48,677 nucleotides of DNA, taken from the NCBI GenBank assembly GCA_947179295.1, contig CAMXAZ010000015.1:1-48677 (forward strand), written 5' to 3'. Within the stretch, counting starts at the first letter, position 1. Every line of letters begins with the position of its first letter. Below the pieces are notes generated by a model that saw only the letters and a list, made by a program, of their open reading frames with translations, was not told the origin of the DNA and did not search any database. Position numbers and translations under genes: made by a program. This DNA is from an uncultured Muribaculaceae bacterium. GTDB taxonomy: Bacteria > Bacteroidota > Bacteroidia > Bacteroidales > Muribaculaceae. Shown here in pieces: positions 36,830 through 46,135 of the stretch.

Positions 36830-37987
36830 TTACTTTTCAATTCCGAAACGGAACACACAGTGACTGCGATAGGTCTCGCCGGGCCTGAGGACTACAGACG
36901 GCCACTGAGGTTTGTTGGGACTGTCGGGATAATGCTGTGATTCAAGGCATATGGCAGCCCTTTTGTTGTAGGCTTTGCCGTTCTTCCCTTTGACAGAGCC
37001 GTCAAGGAAGTTTCCGGAGTAGACCTGAATTCCGGGTTCGTCGGTGAGCACCTCAAGCCTGATGCCCGTTGACGGAGCGTAGAGGCTGGCGGCGATGATG
37101 CTGTCGTTGCCGTTTGTTGACAGCACCCAGTTGTGGTCATAACCCATTCCGTTTGAGATTTGTTCGAAGTCTGTTTCATCAATTTTTTCGCCGATGGCAC
37201 GCGGTATGGTGAAATCCATCGGAGTGTCTTTGACAGAAGCTATCTCGCCGGTGGTCATAAACGTGGAGTCTACAAGGGTATAGTCAGAAGCGTTGATGTA
37301 GAGCAGATGGTCTGTGATTGCTTTGTCAGGGTCTCCGCTGAGGTTGAAATAGGAGTGGTTGGTCATGTTGATGACAGTCGGGCGGTCGGTGACAGCGCTG
37401 TAGGCTATGTCAAGCGCATTGTCAGGAGTGAGAGTGTAGCAGACAGTCGCTTTCACGTTGCCGGGGAAATTATTGTCACCGTCAGGAGAGTTCATTTCGA
37501 GTACGAGTGTGCTGTCATTAGCTTCAATGACGTCATATACCTGATATTGCCACCCTGTTGGGCCGCCGTGCAGGCAGTGGCCGAAGTTGTTTTGAGGCAG
37601 ACAGACGGTGTCGCCGTCGATCACCATGCGCCCCTGATTGATGCGGTTGGCGTAGCGGCCTATGGCAGCTCCGAAGTCTGTCTGATTGTTTTCCGGAAGA
37701 TATGAGGCTATGCTGTCGAAACCGAGCACGACATCAGTCGGAGCCCCGTCTCTGTCAGGCACTGTCAGCGAGACGATGCGTCCGCCGAAATTTGTGATGC
37801 AGACTTCCATGCCGGAATTGTTTTTCAGGGTATAAAGACCGGTGGTCTTGCCGTTGACGGTAGCCACGAAGTTGTTAGGGTCAAGTCCGGATTCCGTAAG
37901 AGCCGATGTTTTTTTGTTTTCTCCACATGATGTCAGAGTCAGGGCAGCACCCGCAAAGATGAATGCGGTTAGATATGTAAATTTCAT
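36830..37987 (-). CDS. galM: Aldose 1-epimerase, periplasmic lipoprotein
   Basis: Interconverts sugar anomers. The 385 residues begin with a lipoprotein signal (LTLTSC, Cys21), so this enzyme acts in the periplasm before uptake, as in Bacteroides arabinose and xylose loci. GalM blocks visible are FGAAIGRYANRINQG, HCLHGGPTGWQ, NMTNHSYFNLSG (catalytic His) and AICLESQHYPDSPN (catalytic Glu). It is the first gene of the operon galM, symporter, araD, araA, araB. Confidence 0.94.
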   Translation of the reverse strand: MKFTYLTAFIFAGAALTLTSCGENKKTSALTESGLDPNNFVATVNGKTTGLYTLKNNSGMEVCITNFGGRIVSLTVPDRDGAPTDVVLGFDSIASYLPENNQTDFGAAIGRYANRINQGRMVIDGDTVCLPQNNFGHCLHGGPTGWQYQVYDVIEANDSTLVLEMNSPDGDNNFPGNVKATVCYTLTPDNALDIAYSAVTDRPTVINMTNHSYFNLSGDPDKAITDHLLYINASDYTLVDSTFMTTGEIASVKDTPMDFTIPRAIGEKIDETDFEQISNGMGYDHNWVLSTNGNDSIIAASLYAPSTGIRLEVLTDEPGIQVYSGNFLDGSVKGKNGKAYNKRAAICLESQHYPDSPNKPQWPSVVLRPGETYRSHCVFRFGIEK

Positions 37988-38353
37988 AAAGTTTGGTTTT
38001 AGTTTGTAAAATTAGATTTTTTGCAAGTAGTTTCAAGCGGTCGTCCATATGTTTTGCAGCATATTCACGGTATAAGTAACATTTTAGTAAGAGATGTTAA
38101 AACGTTTCAGGTGTGGCAAAAATACGAAAAATGTAAGCTGGCAGATGTGCCATAATGGCTCATATTTAGGTACAATATGTTTCGGTATATGTTGTTGTCG
38201 TATCTTTGGCACATGGATGTAGCGAAAGAGCCGGTTCGTGGATTTTTTTTGCCTGTTGGTTTAATATTTGACGGAGTTATGAAGTTTTTTACATAATTTT
38301 ACAGATGAATATCATGTGGGTTGCAGATTCTGATCGCACCCCCTTAGGCCGTA
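37988..38353. promoter_or_regulatory. Divergent control region of the arabinose operon and the LytS/LytTR operon
   Basis: 366 nt without genes. For lytS (plus) TATCTTTG lies at 38201-38208, start near 38215, leader about 140 nt. For galM (minus) a TTGA and a TAATTTTA 18 nt apart lie just before the ATG, one mismatch from consensus. The palindrome TGGCA-gatg-TGCCA (38139-38152) lies between them and could be an operator. Known Bacteroides arabinose loci use a Nudix-type AraR; no such gene is in this window. Confidence 0.45.
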
Positions 38354-39487
38354 ATGAATATAACTTTTTATAACCGCTTGTCAAAGATGAGTATGTCACT
38401 GCGTCGTCCCCGAAAACTTGAAACAGTCATTTATACCAGCATCTGGTTGCTTATCGTGGTGCTTTGTCTGCTGGATGTGATGCGGGCGAGAAGCTACACG
38501 GAGTTTCCGGTGGTGAGCATCGATCTTTTGCGCCATCTCGCTTTTGGGCTTCTGCCGTTTCTGATACTGTTTTGCATCCACAATTCGCTGCTCCTTCCGC
38601 GACTGCTGTTCCGGAATCGCTACATAGGCTATCTGTGTGCCACGGTTCTGCTGGTGGCCGTGGTGTGGGGATGCCAGTATTTCCATTTTTTCCGCGAATT
38701 CGTGCAGCACGATTTTCCTGAGCGGGTCATGCACCACCGCGGGCCGCGTCCGCTGTTGCCCTTGCCTCTGTTCCTTGACATGGTCTACGATCTGCTGATC
38801 ATAGGCGTGAATCTTGCCATAGCCCTGATATTCCAGCGTTTTGAAGACAGGCTGGAGCATGAGAGCCTTCTGAAAGCCAATGCGGAAAGTCAGCTGGCCT
38901 ATCTGAAAGTCCAGATCAATCCCCATTTCTACATGAATATGCTCAACAATATTCACGGCATGATTGACATCAATCCGGAAAAGGCTCAGGAAATGCTCAT
39001 CGACATGTCGAACCTTATGCGCTACATGCTTTATGAAAGTTCCAAGCCGCGCATAGCTCTTTCGGCTGAGATCGGCTTCCTCCGTGACTATCTGAATGTG
39101 ATGAGGCAGCGCTTCCCCAAAAGCAAAGTAGAGATATCGTCGAGGCTTCCAACAGACAGTGAAGCGGCAGGCGTGATGATACCGCCACTGCTCTTTCTGG
39201 TGTTTATTGAGAATGCGTTCAAGCACGGCATAAGCTACCGCTCGGAGTCATTTGTCAGTGTGAGGGTTGATCTGGCTGACGGTAACGTCAGATTCTCATG
39301 TCTCAACAGCCGTCATCCGGAGTCATCAGACAAAGAGCGTCAGCACGGCATCGGCATGAAAAATATCAACCAGCGCCTGAAACTGCTCTATGGTGACCGC
39401 TACCGGCTTTCGGCGGAATCGAGCGAGAAAGCCTATTCTGTAAATTTAATAATTCCGGCAAATGAAACTGCGTACACTGATAATTGA
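38354..39487 (+). CDS. LytS/YehU-type sensor histidine kinase
   Basis: A 377-residue membrane kinase with four predicted helices (about 25-42, 58-78, 90-110, 142-161), no periplasmic sensor domain, and a His_kinase plus HATPase_c region. The phosphorylated histidine is His191 in QINPHFYMNMLNN. The N-box is FIENAFKHG with Asn287, and the G-box HGIGMKNINQRLKLLYG follows. The start at 38354 is not decisive; Met12 (MSMSLRR) would also fit. It overlaps the response regulator by 26 nt, so the pair is coupled. Confidence 0.92.
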   Translation: MNITFYNRLSKMSMSLRRPRKLETVIYTSIWLLIVVLCLLDVMRARSYTEFPVVSIDLLRHLAFGLLPFLILFCIHNSLLLPRLLFRNRYIGYLCATVLLVAVVWGCQYFHFFREFVQHDFPERVMHHRGPRPLLPLPLFLDMVYDLLIIGVNLAIALIFQRFEDRLEHESLLKANAESQLAYLKVQINPHFYMNMLNNIHGMIDINPEKAQEMLIDMSNLMRYMLYESSKPRIALSAEIGFLRDYLNVMRQRFPKSKVEISSRLPTDSEAAGVMIPPLLFLVFIENAFKHGISYRSESFVSVRVDLADGNVRFSCLNSRHPESSDKERQHGIGMKNINQRLKLLYGDRYRLSAESSEKAYSVNLIIPANETAYTDN

Positions 39488-40199
39488 TGACGAGCCAATA
39501 GCTCTTGAAAAGCTTGGGAAATATGTGGAGAAAGTTCCGTTTCTGGAACTTGTGGGGACCTGCGAGAGCGCGCTTGACGCATCTGCGGTCCTGGCTGACG
39601 TGCCTGTGGATCTGATATTCACGGATATAAACATGCCTGATCTGAACGGCATGGATTTTATAGCGTCACTGTCAGCGGCGCCGATGGTGGTGTTCATAAC
39701 CGCCTATGCCCGGTATGCTGTGGACAGCTACAAACTTTCGGCTGTAGACTATCTGCTGAAACCTTACGGCTTTGCCGAATTCCAGCGAGCCGCCAACAAG
39801 GCTCTGGAACATTATGCCTCGAAAGCTCCTGCGCCTGCGGCCATGCCGGTCAAGGACCGCCGAGAGTCATTGTTTATAAAAGTAGACTACCGTTATGTGA
39901 GGATCTCGCTCTCATCCGTGCGCTATATAAAAGGTTACGGCGAATATCTTCAGGTATTCACTGTCGGGTCATCGTCACCGCTGCTGACACTAAGCTCATT
40001 TGCCGATATAAAGGAGCGGCTTTCTGAAAGTTTCCTGCAGGTCCACCGTTCATATATAGTGAATATGGATCAGGTTGAGAGCATCAGCCGCGGACGCATA
40101 ATAATGGATGCGGAGACCTACATACCGGTCGGCGACAGTTTTAAGAACGCATTGCAGGATTATCTGCAGGAGCATTCGGCCGGCGCTTCGCGCAGATAG
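39462..40199 (+). CDS. LytTR-type response regulator
   Basis: A 245-residue protein with a receiver domain (1-120) containing acidic pocket Asp9/Asp10, phosphoacceptor Asp55 (FTDINMPD) and Lys100 (LLKPY), then a LytTR DNA-binding domain (about 138-240: IKVDYRYVRISLSSVRYIKGYGEYL, FLQVHRSYIVNM). It is followed by the efflux genes after 122 nt, so control of that operon is likely. Confidence 0.94.
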   Translation: MKLRTLIIDDEPIALEKLGKYVEKVPFLELVGTCESALDASAVLADVPVDLIFTDINMPDLNGMDFIASLSAAPMVVFITAYARYAVDSYKLSAVDYLLKPYGFAEFQRAANKALEHYASKAPAPAAMPVKDRRESLFIKVDYRYVRISLSSVRYIKGYGEYLQVFTVGSSSPLLTLSSFADIKERLSESFLQVHRSYIVNMDQVESISRGRIIMDAETYIPVGDSFKNALQDYLQEHSAGASRR

Positions 40200-40321
40200 C
40201 GGTAAAAATCGACAGGCACATTCCGGTTCATCGGACATTTCAGGCGATTGGTTGAATTAATTTGGCCGTCGCCTTCTTTATTTTGTAATATTGCAGCACG
40301 AAACGATAATGCAAATAATTT

Positions 40322-41629
40322 ATGAAGTCACGCTTATCTATCATTGCGATATTATCAATGTTTTTCGCTGCCGCGGAGTCTGAAGCCTCGGCGACGAAAT
40401 GGTCTTATAAAGACTGTGTGGACCACGCCCGCGACAATAATATCACTCTCCGGAAATCACGCCTGAGCGAAGAGACCGCGGCCTATGACCTCGAAGAGGC
40501 AAAGGCGCAGTGGCAGCCTACACTCAATTTCGCCACATCTCACGGATTTTCAAACTATCCGTGGGGCGAGAACAACAAGAATTCCTATAACAGTTCCTAT
40601 GGGCTGAATGCATCATGGACAGTCTATAACGGCGGCCAGCGCGAAAATACGATCAAACGCAACAGTCTCCTGTCTGAAATAGCCGCACTCAATACCGGCG
40701 ATGTGATGCGCTCGCTTGAGACAGATCTGCTTCAGGTCTATATCAATATCCTCTATGCGCGGGAGTCGATCGGCATTTATGAAGAGGCGTTGAAACTCAG
40801 CGAAGCTCAGGCCGACCGCGCCCGTCAGCTGATGGAAGCCGGACGCCTGTCACGTGTGGACTACGCTCAGCTCCAGTCTCAGGCCGAGCAGGACCGGTAT
40901 GCGCTCGTCAACGCCCGCGGTATCTATGACACCCGCCGGATGGAACTTAAAAAGCTCCTTGAGCTCGGCATTGAAAGTGAGATCGAGCTGGAAGATGTGG
41001 AGCTGACAGCGGAGCAGGTGCTTGCCACACTCCCCCCGATGGACGAAAGCTACCGCATGGCTCTCGACACCGATCTCCGTCTGCGGGGGCTTGAACTTGA
41101 AAAAGACGGCTCGGCGCTTGATGTGGCTATCGCTTCAGCCGCTTCGAAGCCCAGGATCACGCTTAACGGAGGCATAGGAACTGCTTATGGTGCGCCGGGG
41201 CAGGGGTTCGGTACCTCTATAAAGCATAATTTCAACGAGGCCATAGGGCTGACTCTCTCTGTGCCGATCTTTGACAACAAAAAATCACGGACGGCGGTTG
41301 CGCGGGCCAAAGTGCAGCAGATTGATGCCCAGCTTGATATTGACCAGCGTCATACGGAACTTGCACAGCTTGTTGAAAACTGGTATATCGACACCCGTTC
41401 CGCCCAGTCGCGCTACACAGCTGCCGTTCAGCAGCTTGAATCAGCGGAGCTGACAAGCGAGCTGACTAACGAGCAGCTCAATCTCGGCCTTGTCAATACA
41501 ATCGACCTGATGACCGCCCACAAAGATCTTGTCGAGGCTCGTCACACGTTGCTGCAGACCAAATACATGGCTCTTCTGGGCCAGAAAATGATTGAATTCT
41601 ACCGCAACGCAACAGTGTCACTTAATTGA
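40322..41629 (+). CDS. TolC-like outer-membrane efflux protein
   Basis: A 435-residue outer-membrane channel with a signal peptide (about 1-23) and two repeated OEP halves of long helices joined by short strands (SYKDCVDHARDNNITLRKS; later the coiled segment from TAVARAKVQQIDAQL to the end). It is the exit duct for the MacA/MacB genes downstream (40-nt gap). A possible promoter, TTGG at 40262 and TAATATTG at 40287-40294, precedes it. Confidence 0.92.
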   Translation: MKSRLSIIAILSMFFAAAESEASATKWSYKDCVDHARDNNITLRKSRLSEETAAYDLEEAKAQWQPTLNFATSHGFSNYPWGENNKNSYNSSYGLNASWTVYNGGQRENTIKRNSLLSEIAALNTGDVMRSLETDLLQVYINILYARESIGIYEEALKLSEAQADRARQLMEAGRLSRVDYAQLQSQAEQDRYALVNARGIYDTRRMELKKLLELGIESEIELEDVELTAEQVLATLPPMDESYRMALDTDLRLRGLELEKDGSALDVAIASAASKPRITLNGGIGTAYGAPGQGFGTSIKHNFNEAIGLTLSVPIFDNKKSRTAVARAKVQQIDAQLDIDQRHTELAQLVENWYIDTRSAQSRYTAAVQQLESAELTSELTNEQLNLGLVNTIDLMTAHKDLVEARHTLLQTKYMALLGQKMIEFYRNATVSLN

Positions 41630-41669
41630 AAAAATTTTAAACAGCATCTAAAATATACATCACTTAGCT

Positions 41670-42842
41670 ATGAAACTGCTGAAACAAATGCTTTTAGTGT
41701 CAGTCGTTCTTCTTGCCGGCGCCTGTTCCAAAGAGAAAAAGATAACTTTGGAAACAGTTGAGGCCCAAACCGGAGAACTGACAGAAACCGTGACGGCTAC
41801 CGGCACCATTGAATCGGTCACTCAGGTTGACGTCGGCACACAGGTAACCGGTATCATTGATAAACTCTATGCCGACTACAACACCGTGGTCAAGAAAGGA
41901 GATCTGATTGCCGAAATAGAAAAAACAATGCTTGAGAGTGACCTGCGCAGCGCGGAGGCTAATGTAGAGTCTGCTCGGCTCACATATGAATATAACCGCA
42001 CGAACTACGAACGCGACAAGGCTCTCCATGCCAAGCAGCTCATAAGCGATTATGAATTCCAGACCTCACAGAAAGATTATCAGGTGTCGAAGACTGCCTA
42101 TGACAAGGCTCAGGCCGATAAGGTCCGCGCGGCTAAGAATCTTAATTATGCCGAAATCTACTCTCCGATAGACGGTATCGTTATTTCGCGCGAGGTTGAA
42201 GTAGGGCAGACTGTGGTGTCAAACATGAATGTGGCCAATCTCTACACCATAGCCGATCTTGACAACATGCAGGTGATCGGTAACGTGGACGAGGCTGACA
42301 TAGGTCAGGTAAAAGTCGGCCAGAAGGTGACATTCTCTGTTGATGCCTATCCTGATGATCTTTTTGAAGGAAAAGTGACGCAAGTGCGTCTCAACCCTAC
42401 CACAGAGAGCAATGTGGTTACCTATGAGGTGGTTGTTGCCGCTCCCAATCCTGACCATAAGCTGATACCGGGGCTTACGGCCAATCTGACAATCTACGTC
42501 ATGAGCGAGGAAAATGTGCTTCTGCTTCCCAATCAGGTTTTTACATTTGAACCGCAGCAGCATCCTGATTCAGAGAATCTCCCTCAGCCCAAGGCACCTG
42601 TTGACAAGAAAGAGCTTGGTGCCGGACAGAAGTCAGTCTGGGTTGTGGAAGGCAATGCGCTTGTCAACAAGATTGTCACTGTCGGAGCAGGCAACGGCAT
42701 GAAAACCGTTATTACCGGCGGTCTGTCAGCCGGAACCAAAGTAGCAACCGGCTATGATGAAACGGCAGTAGCGAATGCTGATGCCACTGCACAGAAAAGC
42801 CCCTTCGCTCCCCAGCCTCCGGGCCGCAATAAAAAGAAGTAA
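41670..42842 (+). CDS. macA: MacA-like periplasmic adaptor, lipoprotein
   Basis: A 390-residue membrane-fusion protein that couples the MacB transporter to TolC. Lipoprotein signal with lipobox LAGAC (Cys19) in place of the usual membrane helix. Order: lipoyl halves VTATGTIESVTQVDVGTQVTG (about 42-62) and YAEIYSPIDGIVISREVEVG (about 157-176), an alpha-helical hairpin between them (about 85-150), then beta-barrel and membrane-proximal domains. The C-terminus is Pro/Lys-rich. Confidence 0.92.
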   Translation: MKLLKQMLLVSVVLLAGACSKEKKITLETVEAQTGELTETVTATGTIESVTQVDVGTQVTGIIDKLYADYNTVVKKGDLIAEIEKTMLESDLRSAEANVESARLTYEYNRTNYERDKALHAKQLISDYEFQTSQKDYQVSKTAYDKAQADKVRAAKNLNYAEIYSPIDGIVISREVEVGQTVVSNMNVANLYTIADLDNMQVIGNVDEADIGQVKVGQKVTFSVDAYPDDLFEGKVTQVRLNPTTESNVVTYEVVVAAPNPDHKLIPGLTANLTIYVMSEENVLLLPNQVFTFEPQQHPDSENLPQPKAPVDKKELGAGQKSVWVVEGNALVNKIVTVGAGNGMKTVITGGLSAGTKVATGYDETAVANADATAQKSPFAPQPPGRNKKK

Positions 42843-42865
42843 GAAACCTTCGTTTACTCAGAGCC

Positions 42866-43615
42866 ATGTCAGAGAATAAAGAAATAATACGTGTCGAGAA
42901 GCTGCGGCGAGAATTCATTGTCGGCGGCGAGAAGGTCAAGGCCTTGCGAGGCGTATCCTTTACAATCCGCGAAGGGGAGTTCGTCACCATCATGGGCACA
43001 TCCGGCTCCGGCAAATCCACTCTTCTGAATCTTCTCGGCTGTCTTGACACCCCGACTTCGGGCGAATATGTCCTTGACGGAGTTTCGGTACAGTCGATGA
43101 GCAAGAATCAGCGTGCCGTTACCCGCAACCGCAAGATCGGCTTCGTGTTTCAGAACTATAATCTCCTGCCGAAGACAACGTCTATCGAAAATGTAGAACT
43201 TCCGTTGCTCTACAATTCATCGGTCTCGGCCAAGGAGCGCCGCGAGAGAGCCGTCAGAGCCCTTGAGGCTGTAGGGCTGCAGGAACGGCTCTATCACAAG
43301 AGCAACCAGATGTCAGGCGGACAGCAGCAGCGTGTGGCGATAGCACGCGCGCTGGTCAATGACCCGGTGATAATTCTTGCCGACGAGGCCACCGGTAACC
43401 TCGACACCCGCACTTCTTTCAGCATCCTGACTCTCTTTCAGGATCTTCACGCCCGCGGGCGCACCATAATCTTCGTGACCCACAATCCGGAACTGGCTGA
43501 ATATTCCTCGCGCAATATTGTGCTTCGTGATGGCAAGGTTGTCTCAGACACCTGTAACCCATTCCCGAAATCCGCACGTGAGGCCTATGAGGCTCTCCCT
43601 AAAGACAACGATTGA
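42866..43615 (+). CDS. macB: MacB-type ABC transporter ATP-binding protein
   Basis: A 249-residue ATPase. Walker [10 protein letters not shown] at 44-52, Q-loop [10 protein letters not shown], signature SGGQQQ at 150-155, Walker B VIILADE at 168-174, H-loop FVTHNPE. It belongs to the LolD/MacB group. In E. coli MacB the ATPase and permease are one chain; here they are two genes, the usual arrangement in Bacteroidetes. Confidence 0.94.
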   Translation: MSENKEIIRVEKLRREFIVGGEKVKALRGVSFTIREGEFVTIMGTSGSGKSTLLNLLGCLDTPTSGEYVLDGVSVQSMSKNQRAVTRNRKIGFVFQNYNLLPKTTSIENVELPLLYNSSVSAKERRERAVRALEAVGLQERLYHKSNQMSGGQQQRVAIARALVNDPVIILADEATGNLDTRTSFSILTLFQDLHARGRTIIFVTHNPELAEYSSRNIVLRDGKVVSDTCNPFPKSAREAYEALPKDND

Positions 43616-43617
43616 CA

Positions 43618-44835
43618 ATGAATCTAAGCAATCTACTGAAAATAGCTCTCAAAGCGCTGAACAACAATAAGCTCAGATGCTTTCTGACAATGCTCGGCAT
43701 CATCATCGGCGTTGCATCGGTCATCACCATGCTCGCTATCGGGCAGGGATCAAAAAACAGTATCAAGGCCCAGATTTCCGAAATGGGGTCAAACATGATA
43801 ATGATTCATCCCGGCAATATGCAGCGTGGCGGTGTGCGTCAGAGCGCCGATGACATGCAGACTCTGGAGGTTGCCGACTACGAGGCTCTCCAGACTCTTC
43901 CGGGCATAGCCGCGATCTCTCCGTCAGTCAATTCAGGCGGTCAGTTCGTCAACGGTAACAACAACTATCCCTCGACAGTCTATGGCATAACGCCTGATTA
44001 TCTTGATATCCGAAAACTGAAAGTCAAGGACGGCGCTATGTTTACCGATCAGGACATAAAGTCAGCCGCCAAGGTCTGCATACTCGGCAAGACGGTGGTC
44101 GATAATCTTTTCCCCGGAGGGGAAGATCCGGTAGGGCGAGTGGTCCGCTTCGGCAAAATCCCGCTGACCGTCATCGGTGTCCTTGAGTCGAAAGGCACCA
44201 ACTCGATGGGGCAGGATCAGGACGATGTTGTCCTGGCTCCATACACCACAGTCATGAAGCGAGTGCTTGCCATTGACTATATCCAGGGCATTTTTGCGAG
44301 TGCTGTCAACGAGGATGAAACCGAAGAGACCATCGAGGCTATTACCGAGATGCTCCGCACACGCCACAAGCTGAAGGAAGATGCCGATGATGATTTTCAG
44401 ATCCGATCGCAGCAGGAACTGAGCGAGATGATGAATTCTACAAGCGACATGATGACAGTGCTGCTTGCCTGCATTGCCGGAATATCTCTTCTTGTGGGAG
44501 GTATCGGCATCATGAATATCATGTATGTCTCGGTTACGGAACGCACCCGTGAGATCGGTCTGCGAATGTCAATCGGAGCCCGTGGCATCGACATCCTGTC
44601 GCAGTTCCTGATAGAGGCCGTCATCATAAGCGTGACCGGCGGTGTGATAGGCATACTGGTCGGAGTGCTTGCTTCGTGGCTTGTCACGGTCATAGCCCAC
44701 TGGCCGGTGTATATTCAGATGTATTCTGTCGGGCTTTCGTTTGCCGTGTGTACGATCACCGGAGTCTTCTTCGGCTGGTATCCGGCAAAGAAGGCGTCGA
44801 ACCTCGACCCGATAGAGGCAATACGTTATGAATAA
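43618..44835 (+). CDS. macB: MacB-type ABC transporter permease (FtsX/MacB fold)
   Basis: A 405-residue permease from ATG 43618, two nt after the ATPase stop; a TTG at 43612 overlapping that stop is less likely. One N-terminal helix (about 20-42; RCFLTMLGIIIGVASVITMLA), a large periplasmic MacB-PCD domain (about 50-270), then three helices (about 285-305, 335-360, 370-392) of the FtsX type with GGIGIMNIMYVSVTERTREIG. The substrate is unknown: a macrolide, peptide or lipoprotein-like molecule is possible from the family. Confidence 0.93.
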   Translation: MNLSNLLKIALKALNNNKLRCFLTMLGIIIGVASVITMLAIGQGSKNSIKAQISEMGSNMIMIHPGNMQRGGVRQSADDMQTLEVADYEALQTLPGIAAISPSVNSGGQFVNGNNNYPSTVYGITPDYLDIRKLKVKDGAMFTDQDIKSAAKVCILGKTVVDNLFPGGEDPVGRVVRFGKIPLTVIGVLESKGTNSMGQDQDDVVLAPYTTVMKRVLAIDYIQGIFASAVNEDETEETIEAITEMLRTRHKLKEDADDDFQIRSQQELSEMMNSTSDMMTVLLACIAGISLLVGGIGIMNIMYVSVTERTREIGLRMSIGARGIDILSQFLIEAVIISVTGGVIGILVGVLASWLVTVIAHWPVYIQMYSVGLSFAVCTITGVFFGWYPAKKASNLDPIEAIRYE

Positions 44836-45121
44836 TCCATAAGTAACTCTGAAAAATTAATTTATACTATATGCGGGATTTATTCAGAGGCAGAATCGAG
44901 GACTGAAGAGGGAGTTTATAGACATAAACGACCGATGAAGAACTTGATTCTGACCGGAATAAAACCGCAGAGAGTATAAAAGATTCCCCATAGGAGATAC
45001 TTATGTACATTATATCGGTTAATTTTGAAAAGTTACTTATTGCTCATACTTTCAACAAACACATAATATATAACAAAGAAGATTAGTTTATAAGCAGAAA
45101 AGATGTTAAGTGTTTAACGAT
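44836..45121. other. AT-rich intergenic stretch without a clear gene
   Basis: About 290 nt between the MacB permease and its terminator. A 27-codon frame at 45003-45086 is preceded by AGGAG at a good distance, but its protein resembles nothing I know. A TAATTTTG at 45020-45027 has no -33 partner. I see no RNA gene or larger coding region. Confidence 0.5.
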
Positions 45122-45159
45122 GCGTCCGCTAAGATGTGAATCTTGGCGGGCGTTTTTTC
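45122..45159 (+). terminator. Terminator of the LytS-MacB operon
   Basis: CGTCCGC-t-AAGAT, loop gtga, ATCTT-g-GCGGGCG, then TTTTTT. The stem is 12 bp with one G-U pair and one internal mismatch. It lies about 290 nt after the permease stop and just before the promoter of the next gene (TATATTTG at 45172-45179). Confidence 0.88.
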
Positions 45160-45171
45160 GTTGGAAATGTG

Positions 45172-45179
45172 TATATTTG
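45172..45179 (+). promoter_or_regulatory. -7 element of the flavodoxin/ferredoxin gene
   Basis: TATATTTG followed by CA, about 55 nt before the ATG at 45235. The expected -33 region falls in the preceding terminator arm and has no good TTG. Confidence 0.45.
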
Positions 45180-45234
45180 CAGTCTCGACACAAACACTCG
45201 CTGTCAGACAATCACTTCACTATCGCTTCTTGAA

Positions 45235-46062
45235 ATGGAATTGCATAATATCGTTTTTTCTCCTACAGAAACATCTCTGAAAATAGCCCGTTCGGTTATG
45301 GACGGCATATGCGGAACAATTGTGGCAGACTGCGTTCTCTGCAATGTGACTCTTGACCGGCAGGTCGGTCCTGTCAGCCTGCAGCGGTCTGACCTGGCCG
45401 TAATCGCAGCTCCGGTCTATGGAGGCAAGATGGCTCCGATGGCAAAGGAAAGGATGAAACATATTGTTGCAGACTCGACTCCATGTGTGCTGATTGCCGT
45501 ATATGGCAACCGGGCTTTTGAGAACGCGCTTTCAGATATGGCTGAATTTGTCTCAGACCTTGGCTTTGTGCCTGTTGCGGCCGGAGCCTTTGTCGGGGAG
45601 CATTCCTATTCCCGCCCTGACACCCCGATTGCCGTCGGACGTCCGGACCGGGCGGATATTGATGAAGCCTTCGGTTTTGGCAAGGCTGTCGGCGAGGCTT
45701 TGAAAAGCGGAGGTCTGAGGCCGGTGGATGTGGCGGCGCTCCATGACGAACCGTCGCCGGAAGAGTCACTGGCTAATTTCAGGGCGTTTGTGAAAGTTTA
45801 CTCCGAAGGTCAGAAAGTGAATCCTGTCAGGCTTGTCCCGCTTGTTGATCCTAAGCTTTGCAGCGGGTGTGGGAAATGTGCTTCTGTATGTCCGGCTGAT
45901 GCTGTCAGTGATGACTGCAGTTCGTCAGATCCGGCAAAGTGCATAAAATGCTGTGCCTGTGTCAAGGGTTGCCCGTCAGGAGCGCGAAGTCTTTCATCGC
46001 CGTTTGCGCCGGTGCTTTCCGCAAACTTCGGCAGGCGCAAATCGCCGCAGTGGACAGTAGGA
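45235..46062 (+). CDS. EFR1-type protein: flavodoxin-like domain fused to two [4Fe-4S] clusters
   Basis: A 275-276-residue electron-transfer protein started at ATG 45235 (MELHNIVFSPTETSLKIARSV). The longer frame to 45136 runs through a terminator and was rejected; the stop lies at about 46063-46065. The flavodoxin-like domain spans about 1-160, with the FMN phosphate loop SPTETSLKIA and the APVYGGKMAPMA loop. The ferredoxin domain has two CxxCxxCxxxC motifs: Cys209/212/215/219 and Cys236/239/242/246. The family moves electrons between low-potential donors and FMN; partners are unknown. It is convergent with the hemerythrin-LuxR regulator. Confidence 0.9.
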
Positions 46063-46083
46063 TAAAAAACGGGTATATTTTTC

Positions 46084-46110
46084 AGGGGGCGGTCCAGCCC
46101 CCTCTTATAT
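46084..46110 (+). terminator. Terminator between convergent genes
   Basis: AGGGGGC (46084-46090), 6-nt loop, GCCCCCT (46097-46103), followed on the plus strand by CTTATATT. The GC-rich stem is strong but the T-run is weak. It ends the flavodoxin/ferredoxin transcript. Confidence 0.7.
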
Positions 46111-46135
46111 TATATATGTATTATATTATATATGT
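46105..46135. repeat. Tandem 15-bp direct repeat at the regulator's stop codon
   Basis: TTATATTATATATGT occurs at 46105-46119 and again at 46121-46135, one base apart. The second copy contains the stop codon of the LuxR gene (46126-46128, minus strand), so the duplication is in its 3' end. It probably arose by slippage. Confidence 0.75.

Noticed and set aside
40211-40245. Imperfect direct repeat (ACATTCCGG and ACATTTCAGG) before the TolC-like gene as a LytTR site
   Set aside because: The 17-nt period and sequence do not fit the usual paired LytTR sites well enough to call.
44935-44979. A 14-codon frame MKNLILTGIKPQRV resembling the start of tryptophanyl-tRNA synthetase
   Set aside because: The match covers about nine residues, there is no following homology and no tryptophan codon, so chance is the simpler explanation.
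45136-45234. Upstream extension of the flavodoxin/ferredoxin gene
   Set aside because: It would start inside a terminator hairpin and run through the -7 element; family homology begins at the ATG at 45235.
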